Shown here in pieces: positions 1-8,345 of a DNA stretch of 64,000 nt (its first letter is position 1; each line of letters opens with the position of its first letter). The stretch is from an uncultured Anaerolineae bacterium (GTDB taxonomy: Bacteria > Chloroflexota > Anaerolineae > Promineifilales > Promineifilaceae). The notes beneath the pieces are model-generated. The model ran no database searches and was not told the DNA's origin. It was given only the letters and a program-made list of their open reading frames with translations. The position numbers and the translations under genes are program-made. The DNA lies in the NCBI GenBank assembly GCA_937943625.1, contig CALEAD010000006.1, forward strand, positions 1 to 64,000, given 5' to 3'.

Positions 1-83
1 AGAGTAGGTAGAACGAGAGCCGGAGCTAGAGTTATGTTCTTCCTCTAGCTCTCGCTCTGGCTTTCGCTCTCGCTCTGACTTTT

Positions 84-329
84 TTAGTTCATGGCATTGG
101 CCAGCCAGGTCATCACTTCCGATTCCTTAGGGATGCGGCCAGCAGCTACCAGCTTTTCGTTGATGACCAGGCCGGGCGTGGCCAGGATGTTGTAGGCCAT
201 CATTTGCCTATAGTCGGTTATCTTGATGATTTCGGCCTCTACACCCATATTGGCAATGGCGCTCCTGGCAATGGATTCTACTTTGTGGCAGTTGGAACAA
301 CCAGGACCTAAAACTTTGATCGTTAACAT
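84..329 (-). CDS. thioredoxin-like small redox protein
   Basis: 81 aa, N-terminal GPGCSNCHKVE CxxC motif and thioredoxin-like 'ATPGLVINEKLVAAGRIP'. Confidence 0.85.
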   Translation of the reverse strand: MLTIKVLGPGCSNCHKVESIARSAIANMGVEAEIIKITDYRQMMAYNILATPGLVINEKLVAAGRIPKESEVMTWLANAMN

Positions 330-342
330 GTCTCGTTTCCTT

Positions 343-795
343 TTATTCTATGATTTCAATGGTTGGTTCTACAATGATGTCTGATTTCACCGAGTTGGCG
401 ACCAGACTGTACTTTTGCGCCGATTGTAGCCCCTTTTTGATGCGAGCTTCAATCACGGCCGTTTTCTCCCCATTGGCGGCCACGCGAATATGCGGCCAGA
501 GCTTGACCTGGGTGAAAATTTCCGTGCGGTCGAGTTCGATGAGCTTGGTGCCCTCGGCGCGGCATTCGTAGCTTTGCAGGTCCAACTTGTAGCGCTCGGT
601 GGCCCAAATGAACATCATCATCACGCAGGTGTTGACGGCGGCGACGAAGGCATCTTCAGGCGTGAAGACGCCGGGGTGGCCCTGGGCGTCGGGTGGAGCG
701 GAGAAGGGCATTTCTGGCCCGTTGCCCATGATGAGGTGACCCCAGTGTTCCCCTTTCCACTGCACGGTGGTGTGGTAAACGGCCGTTCTGCTCAT
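343..795 (-). CDS. OsmC family protein
   Basis: OsmC-like 'PEDAFVAAVNTCVMMMF'; ATG at 795 overlaps the upstream TGA (ATGA). Confidence 0.8.
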   Translation of the reverse strand: MSRTAVYHTTVQWKGEHWGHLIMGNGPEMPFSAPPDAQGHPGVFTPEDAFVAAVNTCVMMMFIWATERYKLDLQSYECRAEGTKLIELDRTEIFTQVKLWPHIRVAANGEKTAVIEARIKKGLQSAQKYSLVANSVKSDIIVEPTIEIIE

Positions 796-1529
796 GCCGC
801 CACTCCCTCCGCACAAAACAGGGCATATTCCTGTGCCAGCACTTCCTGGTACTGGCTCTCCATGGCGTCGGGCACGTCGTTGTAAATTTTGACTTGCGCC
901 AGCAGCTCAGCGGCTGTTTCCGGCGACGGCCGTTTGCCCATCTGCTTAAACTGCGCCAATAGCGGCGGCAGGGCAATCAGCGTCACCTGCTGGCCGTTGA
1001 CCTGCACCGTCTGGACGGGAATGCCGGAACCGCAGGCGCAAGAGGCGGCTGATTTTGCTACTGCCTCTTCTTGCATAACCGGTTCGCTTTCCAGGAAGCG
1101 TCCTTCGCGGCGACTCCACTTTTTATCCAGCAGGGTATCTACCAGGTCGGCGACGGTAGCGGCCGTTTCCGCCACCGCCTGCTGCCCCGCCTCATTCAAG
1201 CGGCGCAAGCCCGCCACCGGGCCAATGCCGCGTTCGGCGACAATGTCCGTGACCACCACGCTGGCAGCCGGTTTGCCAGAATACTGCTCGGTGGCGCGGG
1301 CAGCGCAGCGCAGCGCGCACCCATCCACGGCAATGGTGGGATAGAAGCGGGCAAACGCGCGGTCCCCTTCGCCACCGGCCAAAAAGAGCGGCAGACAAAT
1401 GGTCACCGTCTCATTGGGGCGCAATTCTTCCAACACTTTCAATGCGGCCAGGCGCGTCACCGTGCCTTCAGCCATTTCTTCACCGGAACAGGCGACAATG
1501 CCGACTTTCTTTTGCGGTAAGTTTGGCAT
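792..1529 (-). CDS. DGC-domain putative zinc-binding protein with extra C-terminal region
   Basis: VACSGEEMAEGTV and VDGCALRCA motifs; Cys-rich SCACGSG followed by a C-terminal extension. Confidence 0.75.
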   Translation of the reverse strand: MPNLPQKKVGIVACSGEEMAEGTVTRLAALKVLEELRPNETVTICLPLFLAGGEGDRAFARFYPTIAVDGCALRCAARATEQYSGKPAASVVVTDIVAERGIGPVAGLRRLNEAGQQAVAETAATVADLVDTLLDKKWSRREGRFLESEPVMQEEAVAKSAASCACGSGIPVQTVQVNGQQVTLIALPPLLAQFKQMGKRPSPETAAELLAQVKIYNDVPDAMESQYQEVLAQEYALFCAEGVAA

Positions 1530-1550
1530 AATTTCATCCTCTGCAAAGAT

Positions 1551-1994
1551 TTAGAAACAGGGCGCGGAGCTTCTTAATTTCTCATCTCCCGTCTCCACTT
1601 TCCCATTCAATTTATCTACCACTGCAGCCACTTCCTCAGCCAGGGCGTGGGCCAACTGCTGCCCGCCTTCATTCAACTCGGCGATACCTTGTGGCTTTAG
1701 CTTGCGGTTGCGGCGGAACACGTCCAACACGGCAAAGTCTTGCGCTATGGTACCGCCGCTTTCCTGCACCATTTTGGTGGCGCAGGCCAGTTTACAGCCA
1801 TCAATGGTAATGGCCGGACTGGCGGCGACGGCGGCACGGGCGTTTTCTTCGCCCAGCACCAGCATGGAGAGGGGCACAAGCTGTGCGGATTCAGGACGCA
1901 GCTCTTCAATGACTTCGTAGGCAGCCTCGCGGCTAACCGTGCCGTAGGTTTTGCCAATACCGCTGCACGGCACAATCACGATTTTTTCATTCAT
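1551..1994 (-). CDS. DGC-domain putative zinc-binding protein
   Basis: VPCSGIGKTYGTV and IDGCKLACA motifs, paralogous to the neighbouring ORF. Confidence 0.8.
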   Translation of the reverse strand: MNEKIVIVPCSGIGKTYGTVSREAAYEVIEELRPESAQLVPLSMLVLGEENARAAVAASPAITIDGCKLACATKMVQESGGTIAQDFAVLDVFRRNRKLKPQGIAELNEGGQQLAHALAEEVAAVVDKLNGKVETGDEKLRSSAPCF

Positions 1995-2440
1995 AGGTTT
2001 TCTGCCTCCTCTTGCGCCTGGACTTTCATGTGCTCAAAGTATACCTCCGGCGTCATCAGATTGGCTTGATCGGCGGCCCAATTGGCTGCGGCGATGACGG
2101 CCAGCCAGCCCTCACCGTATGGGTCCTGGTTGATTACCTCCGCTTCCAGCTCCAGTTTTTCGTTGACCGCAGCAATCGTGCCGCTGACGGGGCAGGGCAA
2201 TTCGACGTCTACTTTGATGGTTTCGATGGTGGCAAATTCGTCGTTGGCAGCAACGGCCGTACCCACATCCTTCACCTCCGCAAAAGCCACATCCCCGTTA
2301 CGCTGCTGGAAAAAGTCTGACACGCCAACGGTCACCTGGTTACCTTCCGCTTTGGCCCAGACCCCTTCGGGGTTATAGAAACGGTCCGTCGCGACTTTGA
2401 AGGTAAATTTATCCAGGGTGTATTCTAAAAATTCGGCCAT
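1991..2440 (-). CDS. gcvH: glycine cleavage system H-like lipoyl protein
   Basis: GcvH-like 'VTVGVSDFFQQRNGDVAFAEV...ETIKVDVELPCPVSG...NQDPYGEGWL'; lipoyl Lys (ETIK) retained; start refined to ATG 2440 with GGAGG upstream. Confidence 0.8.
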   Translation of the reverse strand: MAEFLEYTLDKFTFKVATDRFYNPEGVWAKAEGNQVTVGVSDFFQQRNGDVAFAEVKDVGTAVAANDEFATIETIKVDVELPCPVSGTIAAVNEKLELEAEVINQDPYGEGWLAVIAAANWAADQANLMTPEVYFEHMKVQAQEEAENL

Positions 2441-2478
2441 GTTATGCATCCTCCGGTTTAATCTGTCGGACAAACTAC

Positions 2479-2494
2479 TTCAATGTACATTGAA
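2479..2494. promoter_or_regulatory. TTCAA-N6-TTGAA operator-like palindrome
   Basis: perfect 16-bp palindrome TTCAATGTACATTGAA next to a minus-strand TATAAT (2494-2499). Confidence 0.6.
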
Positions 2495-2524
2495 TTATAG
2501 TTTACTCAATACCTATCCTATTAG

Positions 2525-2536
2525 TGACAAATGTCA
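2525..2536. promoter_or_regulatory. TGAC-N4-GTCA palindrome, possible CRP/FNR-family site
   Basis: TGACAAATGTCA; flanking TAG...TACAA conserved at 32696-32715. Confidence 0.5.
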
Positions 2537-2660
2537 TACAATCCGTGTGATATTTGCCGCGGCCTACCTCTTTCGTGAACCAATAGCGCGGTTGCAAACG
2601 GACTGCATAAATCCATCAGAGTCTTCATGCGTGGGCACATCACTACGCATAAAACCGTAA

Positions 2661-2680
2661 CGCAGGTTGCTAAACCTGCG
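2661..2680. repeat. perfect hairpin, 8-bp stem, 4-nt loop
   Basis: CGCAGGTT-GCTA-AACCTGCG. Confidence 0.6.
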
Positions 2681-2825
2681 CGCATCGGGTTAAGTTTGTC
2701 GTAACCGCTTCAGCGGGTAACTGGATAAAGCCGTTACTACGAACCTCACAAATTTAGTTTGTTGAAGTACCAGGCTTCATTTTCACGGGGGTTAATCATG
2801 CAGCAAAGCTGCGCCATGAGGAATG

Positions 2826-2886
2826 AAAATGGAGTGCAGGCATCCCTGCCTGCCGCGAGCGGACAAGGGTGTCCGCGCTCCATTTT
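2826..2886. other. multi-branched (three-way junction) intergenic structured element
   Basis: outer 9-bp stem AAAATGGAG/CTCCATTTT enclosing GCAGGCA-TCCC-TGCCTGC and GCGGACA-AGGG-TGTCCGC hairpins. Confidence 0.6.
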
Positions 2887-2914
2887 TCGGACAGAATTAA
2901 ATCCAGAAGGTTTG

Positions 2915-3565
2915 TTATCTAGGTTTTGCCGTCATTGAGGGTAGGGTGAAGGAAACGGCCGTTTCCCCCAATGCAAACAGCAGTTCTTCTGGCTCATAAT
3001 AGGTTGGTGCGGCGCAAGCCTGACAAATAAGCTGCCCATTTCGCAACACTTCCCGTTCGTTGATGATCTCCTCGCCACAGATGGCGCAGTTGACCCGCAC
3101 CCCGGCGCGGCTGACAATCTGGCTGACCGGGGTGCTGAGACGCACGGGCTGAATGGTCAGCAGTTCACTGATCGGCATGCGTTGGTACCCAATCAACTGG
3201 GCGTAATAATGCTTTCTCTCTTCCGGGGCGTAGGCGCAGGCTTTTTGGCGGATGTCAAGTTGGAGCGTCAGGCGCACGGCCGTTTCCGTCTTTACATCCA
3301 CAAACGTCGCCCCGGTTTTGCCATAATCCACCACCCGCAGCGTGCGATGGCGCACCGAACAGCCTGTCGCCGCTTCCACACCGCTGGTAAAGCAGCCGTC
3401 CGTTTCCGTAAAAACCAGCAGCCGCTTATCCTTGCGTGGCAGTTCCAGTCCCAATGCGGCCGCGCCGGCCAGACCAATGCGTGCTCCTAACACCTGGCGC
3501 GGGCAGAGATGCTTATGCCAGGAGGAAGAGCGTTCTAAAATCTCTTGTAAATCACTCATTGCCAT
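2915..3565 (-). CDS. FmdE-like family protein with C-terminal zinc ribbon
   Basis: FmdE-like 'WHKHLCPRQVLGARIG...TDGCFTSGVEAATGCSVRHRTL', C-terminal CAICGEE...ICQAC. Confidence 0.8.
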   Translation of the reverse strand: MAMSDLQEILERSSSWHKHLCPRQVLGARIGLAGAAALGLELPRKDKRLLVFTETDGCFTSGVEAATGCSVRHRTLRVVDYGKTGATFVDVKTETAVRLTLQLDIRQKACAYAPEERKHYYAQLIGYQRMPISELLTIQPVRLSTPVSQIVSRAGVRVNCAICGEEIINEREVLRNGQLICQACAAPTYYEPEELLFALGETAVSFTLPSMTAKPR

Positions 3566-3652
3566 AAAAAGATCGGCCGGCTGGCCCTACTTTAAGACCA
3601 GCCGGCGCGAAAATAAGTCACAAATGTTAGCTATGTTACTCCTTCCTGCTGG

Positions 3653-4852
3653 TCACGCTTTTGGTTTTACCGGTAGCCAGCGCAGCCCCAGGCCATATAG
3701 CAGCGCGCCCAGGCCAGCGATGAACGTTACCAATAACCACTCGGCTGTATTGGGCACGTAGTCATAGCGCATCTTGGGATCGACGTAGGACAGCGCCAGC
3801 CCTTCCAGTTCGGGCGTTGCCAGCACAGGAATGACCACATTGAGCGTCACGGCCACAAATGTAATCACGCTCAGGGTGGCGGCCACACCAACCCAGGCAG
3901 GTTTATCGGGCTGATTGAACAAAATCAGAATGGGTACGACGACGCCCAGCAAAATATGAACAATCCAGAAACTCCACCAGAATGGCCCGGTCAGCATCAG
4001 CATCAGCGCCTCGGCGCGGGCCGGGCTGCCCTGATAGAGAAAGGTCAGGCCAATGATGCTGGCAGCGAAGGCGCCGCCCAGCAGCAGCCAGGCTGTCAAC
4101 CGGGCCAGCCGACCTACGACCTGGCGGTATTCGGCCGCTTTCTTGTCTGGCCAAAACAGGACTGCCAGGAGAGCCAGCAAGCCGCTGCCAGCCGCCAGAG
4201 AGGAAATCAGGAACATCAGGGGCAGCGACGAGGTGTTCCACAAAGGCCGGGCGGTAACCACGCCAAAAACAGAACCGCTCACGATAATGAGCGCCAACCC
4301 CATTGGCAGGCTGAGATAGGCCAATCCTTTGAGGATCCGCTCTTTCGGCCCTTCAGCAACTGAGAGCCAGCCCATGACCAGGAGCAATTCAGCCAGCAAC
4401 ACGACCAGGTAAAGGGTGTGCAGCCAGACCATCCAGGTGATCATGGAGCCAAAGTCGGGATAAATGTAGACGTGCCAGAAACGAAGCGGCCGTCCCAGGT
4501 CCAGCAACACGATGAGCAAAGCAGCAAACAAAATCACCAGCCCGGTGAAAAGCACAATGGGCTTCAGCCGGTTCAGAGCTTTAAAACCAACCAGGTAGAC
4601 CAGGGTGGTGAAAACCAGCAAGCTGCCCACTTCCAGCCAGACCAGATAGTCGTAAAAGCCGACCCACAAGCCCCAGGGAACGTAGCTGTTTAACGATGTG
4701 GGGAAAAGCCCGTAGGCCACCCGCTGCCACATGCCCCAGGCGCCTATCAACAGCAGGATGAGACCGGCAATCCACACCAGGTCGGTTGCCTGCCACTTAA
4801 ACGAAGAGCGAGCCGGCGGCGTTTCTTGATTTGATATGGGTAGTTGAGCCAT
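3653..4852 (-). CDS. NrfD/PsrC-family polytopic membrane quinone-interacting subunit
   Basis: 399 aa, many TM segments, 'DLGRPLRFWHVYIYPDFGSMITWMVW'. Confidence 0.8.
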   Translation of the reverse strand: MAQLPISNQETPPARSSFKWQATDLVWIAGLILLLIGAWGMWQRVAYGLFPTSLNSYVPWGLWVGFYDYLVWLEVGSLLVFTTLVYLVGFKALNRLKPIVLFTGLVILFAALLIVLLDLGRPLRFWHVYIYPDFGSMITWMVWLHTLYLVVLLAELLLVMGWLSVAEGPKERILKGLAYLSLPMGLALIIVSGSVFGVVTARPLWNTSSLPLMFLISSLAAGSGLLALLAVLFWPDKKAAEYRQVVGRLARLTAWLLLGGAFAASIIGLTFLYQGSPARAEALMLMLTGPFWWSFWIVHILLGVVVPILILFNQPDKPAWVGVAATLSVITFVAVTLNVVIPVLATPELEGLALSYVDPKMRYDYVPNTAEWLLVTFIAGLGALLYGLGLRWLPVKPKA

Positions 4853-4853
4853 T

Positions 4854-5504
4854 TTAGCCTCCTAAAACACGAGTTTCTAGAATTGTTGCCAACCAGTCCA
4901 GGTCTGCCTGCACGGCCGTTTGCGTAAAACGCGCCAGTCCGGCAAAGAAGGGTTCGTCAGCCGCTTTCGCCATTGCGCCGCAAAACTGTGGCAACCAGGG
5001 CATTACCTGCTGGCGCAAGAAATCATAGCTGGCCGCCAAAGCAGCTGCCCCATTTGCCTCATCGGCCAGAGCCAGTTGGCCCAGGTAGGCTAGAAAACCA
5101 AATTCCAAAGCCAGGTGGTCATCTGGCAGGCGCGTTTCGCCGTCAGGCAACGCTTGCCAGGTCAGGTATTGGCGACGCGCCTCTGTTGCTGATGGTCCCA
5201 TCAACTGCCCACCGTGGAGATAGAACGAGGCGTAAGGAGGCGCCGGCGTACGGCCTGGCCCCTCTAGCAGGCGTGTCATCTCCACGTTGAGCGCTGCCGT
5301 ACGGCCGGTCAGCGACCCGTCTGGGTGACCATTGGCCGGTTTCAGGCCAGCGTGCATCAGCGCCAGGCCGTCGCGCAGCGACGATGTAGGCAGCAGCGTC
5401 AGGGCCATGATCTGCTCCAGCAGGGAATCTGACAACGGGTAGGTATACAGGGCGCGCAGCAGGCTGTAAAGCCCAATGCGTTCAGCCAAATCTTGCTGGT
5501 CCAT
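4854..5504 (-). CDS. TorD/DmsD-family molecular chaperone
   Basis: TorD-like 'PPYASFYLHGGQLMGPSATEARRQY' between Mo subunit and NrfD genes. Confidence 0.75.
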   Translation of the reverse strand: MDQQDLAERIGLYSLLRALYTYPLSDSLLEQIMALTLLPTSSLRDGLALMHAGLKPANGHPDGSLTGRTAALNVEMTRLLEGPGRTPAPPYASFYLHGGQLMGPSATEARRQYLTWQALPDGETRLPDDHLALEFGFLAYLGQLALADEANGAAALAASYDFLRQQVMPWLPQFCGAMAKAADEPFFAGLARFTQTAVQADLDWLATILETRVLGG

Positions 5505-5505
5505 C

Positions 5506-8334
5506 TTACACCTTCTTGACCTTGACGATCATATCGCAATAAACAGGTTGTCCCATGACCGGCGAAAGACCTTCGGGGTCCACAATGGCATTGTGGTTGG
5601 GCGACACGTCGCGGAAATCATACGTCTTGCCCAGACCAGGGCTGAAACGACCGCCGCCGCCCAACGGCACGCGCAATACCCCCGGCATGATCGTTTCCAC
5701 CAGGTTTACCTTGCCGCGCGTGCTGTGACCCAATGGCGTTGACAGTTCCACCAGATCGCCGCTTTGTAACCCCATCCCTTCGCCCTCGCTGCGATTCATC
5801 TGGATGACGCCAATACACCACGTTCCCTTGTCAATACGCACCTGGCGACCAGTCGGCGCCGGTCCATCCGGGCCAATGATAATTTCTTCAACGATCCGCT
5901 CTTCGTTGTATGGCATCCACAGGTCTTCAGTGGGAATACGCCCCAGCCAGTCTACCATTTGTGTGCCGGACATGGCGTGGTGGATACGTCCCGAAACAAC
6001 CAGGAAGGGATACTCATCCTTGTATTGGGCGTAATCAGGATTGGTGTAAGGGTTCCAAATTGTCTCAAACCAATAGAAGCTCTTGGGGAATTTGTCCCAG
6101 CCTAGTTTGCGAATGCTGGGCGGCGCTTCGCCAGCTTCTTCGATAAGCTTGTTGTATTTGGCGTATCGCCCTTTGCGCTGTGTTTCACCGTTGCTTTCCA
6201 TTTCGAAGTCCCAGACGAACTCTACTTTCTTGCTGTCGGTTTGCAGTACGCCGCCATCGTGGAAACGGTACCAGCTCATGGGCCAGACAGCCACGCCGTT
6301 ATGGTCGCGGAACCACTGCGCCGTGACTGGCTCGCCGCGCACCTCTTTCTTTTCGTCATCTACCTCAACCCGGCCAGCCTCCAGGGAATCGGGGGTACCA
6401 ATCAGGCGGTAGTTGACTGGATACTGGGGATAGGGAAGCGGAACGCCGGCGTTGGCCCGCCCTGGAGAAACTTTGAGAGCCTCATTCCAAAAATCTTCTT
6501 CGGTAGGATATTTTTCCCAAAATTCAGCCGGATCAATGTCGGGATCGCCCTTTTCGTGCAGCTTACGCGCCAGAGCTATCATAAAGTCGTACTGGGATTT
6601 AGATTCGTACATCTTATCAATGACGAAGTCGCGCAGGTAAATGAGGGGATGGCTGGGATAGATATCAGCCAGGCTCATCCGTTCCAGATAGCTGCACTCT
6701 GGCAGTACCACATCAGCGTAAAGGCCCGTCTCCAGGAAAGGCGTGTCAATATAGACCACCAGGTCTACAGCGTAATCGTTGCCCTTCTTGGCGGTGAGCG
6801 CATCTACCCAGGTTTGGGTATTAGAGCCGGTAATGACCGGGTTGCCGGTGCGCAGGAAGAAGGCGCGCAGAGGATATTCATGGCCGCGGAACGGTCCATA
6901 GCGGAGCTTAACCCCTTCAATGAAGCGGCGGGGATAATCGCCCACCACGTCATCCCAACCGGCCGGCCAGTCGCCGTACCAGTCCATGTGCAGTTGTTCT
7001 TGCTTGCCGGTTACGTCCACGCCATTGATGCGGCGCGTTACATCACGGCCGTTGAAGAAGCCGCCGCCAGCCCGGCCGCCCTTGCTGCTCTTGACGATCT
7101 CGGTGTCAATTGCGCCGCCGGGCACTTCCATGTTGCCGGTAATAACGTTGAGGGCAGTGCCAATAATGGCCGCCACGTAGCCATTGTAATGGTGGCCGAT
7201 GCCGTTCATGCCCCAAACCCAGGCCGCCGGCTTGGTGATGCCAAAGGTATGGGCCAGTTCGGCGATGGTCTTGGCGTCAATCAAGGTGCGCTGCGCCGCC
7301 CATTCCAGGGTGAAGTAATCCAGGCCGTTGATGGGGTCTTTCTTATTCCACCAGCTTCTAAAGTCCGCCTCAAACTCTTCCCAACCCTGGCTGTACTCCA
7401 GGAACGACCAATCAATGTAGCGGCGGAAGGGATCGTCATCACGGTGGTTTTCCAGGATGTAGCGCAAAACGGCTGCAAACAGATCTGGGTCCGTGCCAGG
7501 ACGAATGGGAATCCATTGGTCGGCTTTCGTGGCCGTGTTGGAGAGGGCGGGGTCAATGACCACAATGCGCGCCCCGGCCAGCTTGGCCTCCACCGTGCCC
7601 CGCGATTCATACACAATGCGGGTGGCGGTAAACGGGTTCCAGCCAGCGTAAACGATGAGCCGGGTGCGATATTTATAACTGTTTTTCAGACTGCCATCTG
7701 GCTGCCGCACCAGCACCGGGCGCATGATGTCCGGCTCGACACGCTTGCCGCCGAACATCAGCTTAGGTCCATGGCGGCGCGGCGTGTCGCATATGGAGCC
7801 ATGTTCCACCGTGTGCGGCGTGCCAAAGGCGCGAAACAGGTAATAGTAGGGGTCGCGGTCGGTCACGTCGCCAGCATCCATGATGACCGACTCTGGTCCA
7901 TGCTCGCGCTTAATTTGTAGCAGTTTATCCGCAATATAGTCCAGGGCTTCGTCCCAGGAGGCGCGGCGGAACTTGCCTTCACCCCGCTCGCCCACGCGAA
8001 TCATGGGGTATTTGATCCGGTTGGCGTTATAGGTCATCTGTAAACCGGACGCCCCTTTGGCGCAGACAACGCCAGAGTTAAGGGGTGCGTGATTATTGCC
8101 ATAAATGGCCGAAGCCACGCCATTTTCCACGCGCACGGCCAGGCCGCACTCGGCCGGGCACATGACGCAGGCAGTGTAAACTGTCTTGCTCTGCAACTGA
8201 TTCCGGGCGTCCTGGGCGCTGATCATCTTGAAGCCGCTGCCCAGCGCACCGTAGGTCGCCAGACCGCCGGCCGTGATGGCCCCCGCCTTGAGGAAATCAC
8301 GCCGCGAGAGGGTAAAATTTGTCTCTTTACTCAT
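5506..8334 (-). CDS. molybdopterin oxidoreductase catalytic subunit (CISM/DMSO reductase superfamily), Tat-exported
   Basis: Tat signal SRRDFLKAGAITAGG; CVMCPAECGLAVRV...CAKG 4Fe-4S motif; GSICDTPRRHG. Confidence 0.9.
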   Translation of the reverse strand: MSKETNFTLSRRDFLKAGAITAGGLATYGALGSGFKMISAQDARNQLQSKTVYTACVMCPAECGLAVRVENGVASAIYGNNHAPLNSGVVCAKGASGLQMTYNANRIKYPMIRVGERGEGKFRRASWDEALDYIADKLLQIKREHGPESVIMDAGDVTDRDPYYYLFRAFGTPHTVEHGSICDTPRRHGPKLMFGGKRVEPDIMRPVLVRQPDGSLKNSYKYRTRLIVYAGWNPFTATRIVYESRGTVEAKLAGARIVVIDPALSNTATKADQWIPIRPGTDPDLFAAVLRYILENHRDDDPFRRYIDWSFLEYSQGWEEFEADFRSWWNKKDPINGLDYFTLEWAAQRTLIDAKTIAELAHTFGITKPAAWVWGMNGIGHHYNGYVAAIIGTALNVITGNMEVPGGAIDTEIVKSSKGGRAGGGFFNGRDVTRRINGVDVTGKQEQLHMDWYGDWPAGWDDVVGDYPRRFIEGVKLRYGPFRGHEYPLRAFFLRTGNPVITGSNTQTWVDALTAKKGNDYAVDLVVYIDTPFLETGLYADVVLPECSYLERMSLADIYPSHPLIYLRDFVIDKMYESKSQYDFMIALARKLHEKGDPDIDPAEFWEKYPTEEDFWNEALKVSPGRANAGVPLPYPQYPVNYRLIGTPDSLEAGRVEVDDEKKEVRGEPVTAQWFRDHNGVAVWPMSWYRFHDGGVLQTDSKKVEFVWDFEMESNGETQRKGRYAKYNKLIEEAGEAPPSIRKLGWDKFPKSFYWFETIWNPYTNPDYAQYKDEYPFLVVSGRIHHAMSGTQMVDWLGRIPTEDLWMPYNEERIVEEIIIGPDGPAPTGRQVRIDKGTWCIGVIQMNRSEGEGMGLQSGDLVELSTPLGHSTRGKVNLVETIMPGVLRVPLGGGGRFSPGLGKTYDFRDVSPNHNAIVDPEGLSPVMGQPVYCDMIVKVKKV

Positions 8335-8345
8335 GGTTATACCTC

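Noticed and set aside
2397-2660. 87-aa plus-strand ORF over the promoter region
   Set aside because: Overlaps the gcvH start and the regulatory palindromes; no family features.
2826-2886. Simple rho-independent terminator after the FmdE-like gene
   Set aside because: Branched structure with no T-run on the transcribed strand, so reported as a structured element instead.
6241-7920. 559-aa plus-strand ORF
   Set aside because: Fully antisense to the molybdopterin oxidoreductase gene; no recognisable domain; shadow ORF typical of GC-rich DNA.
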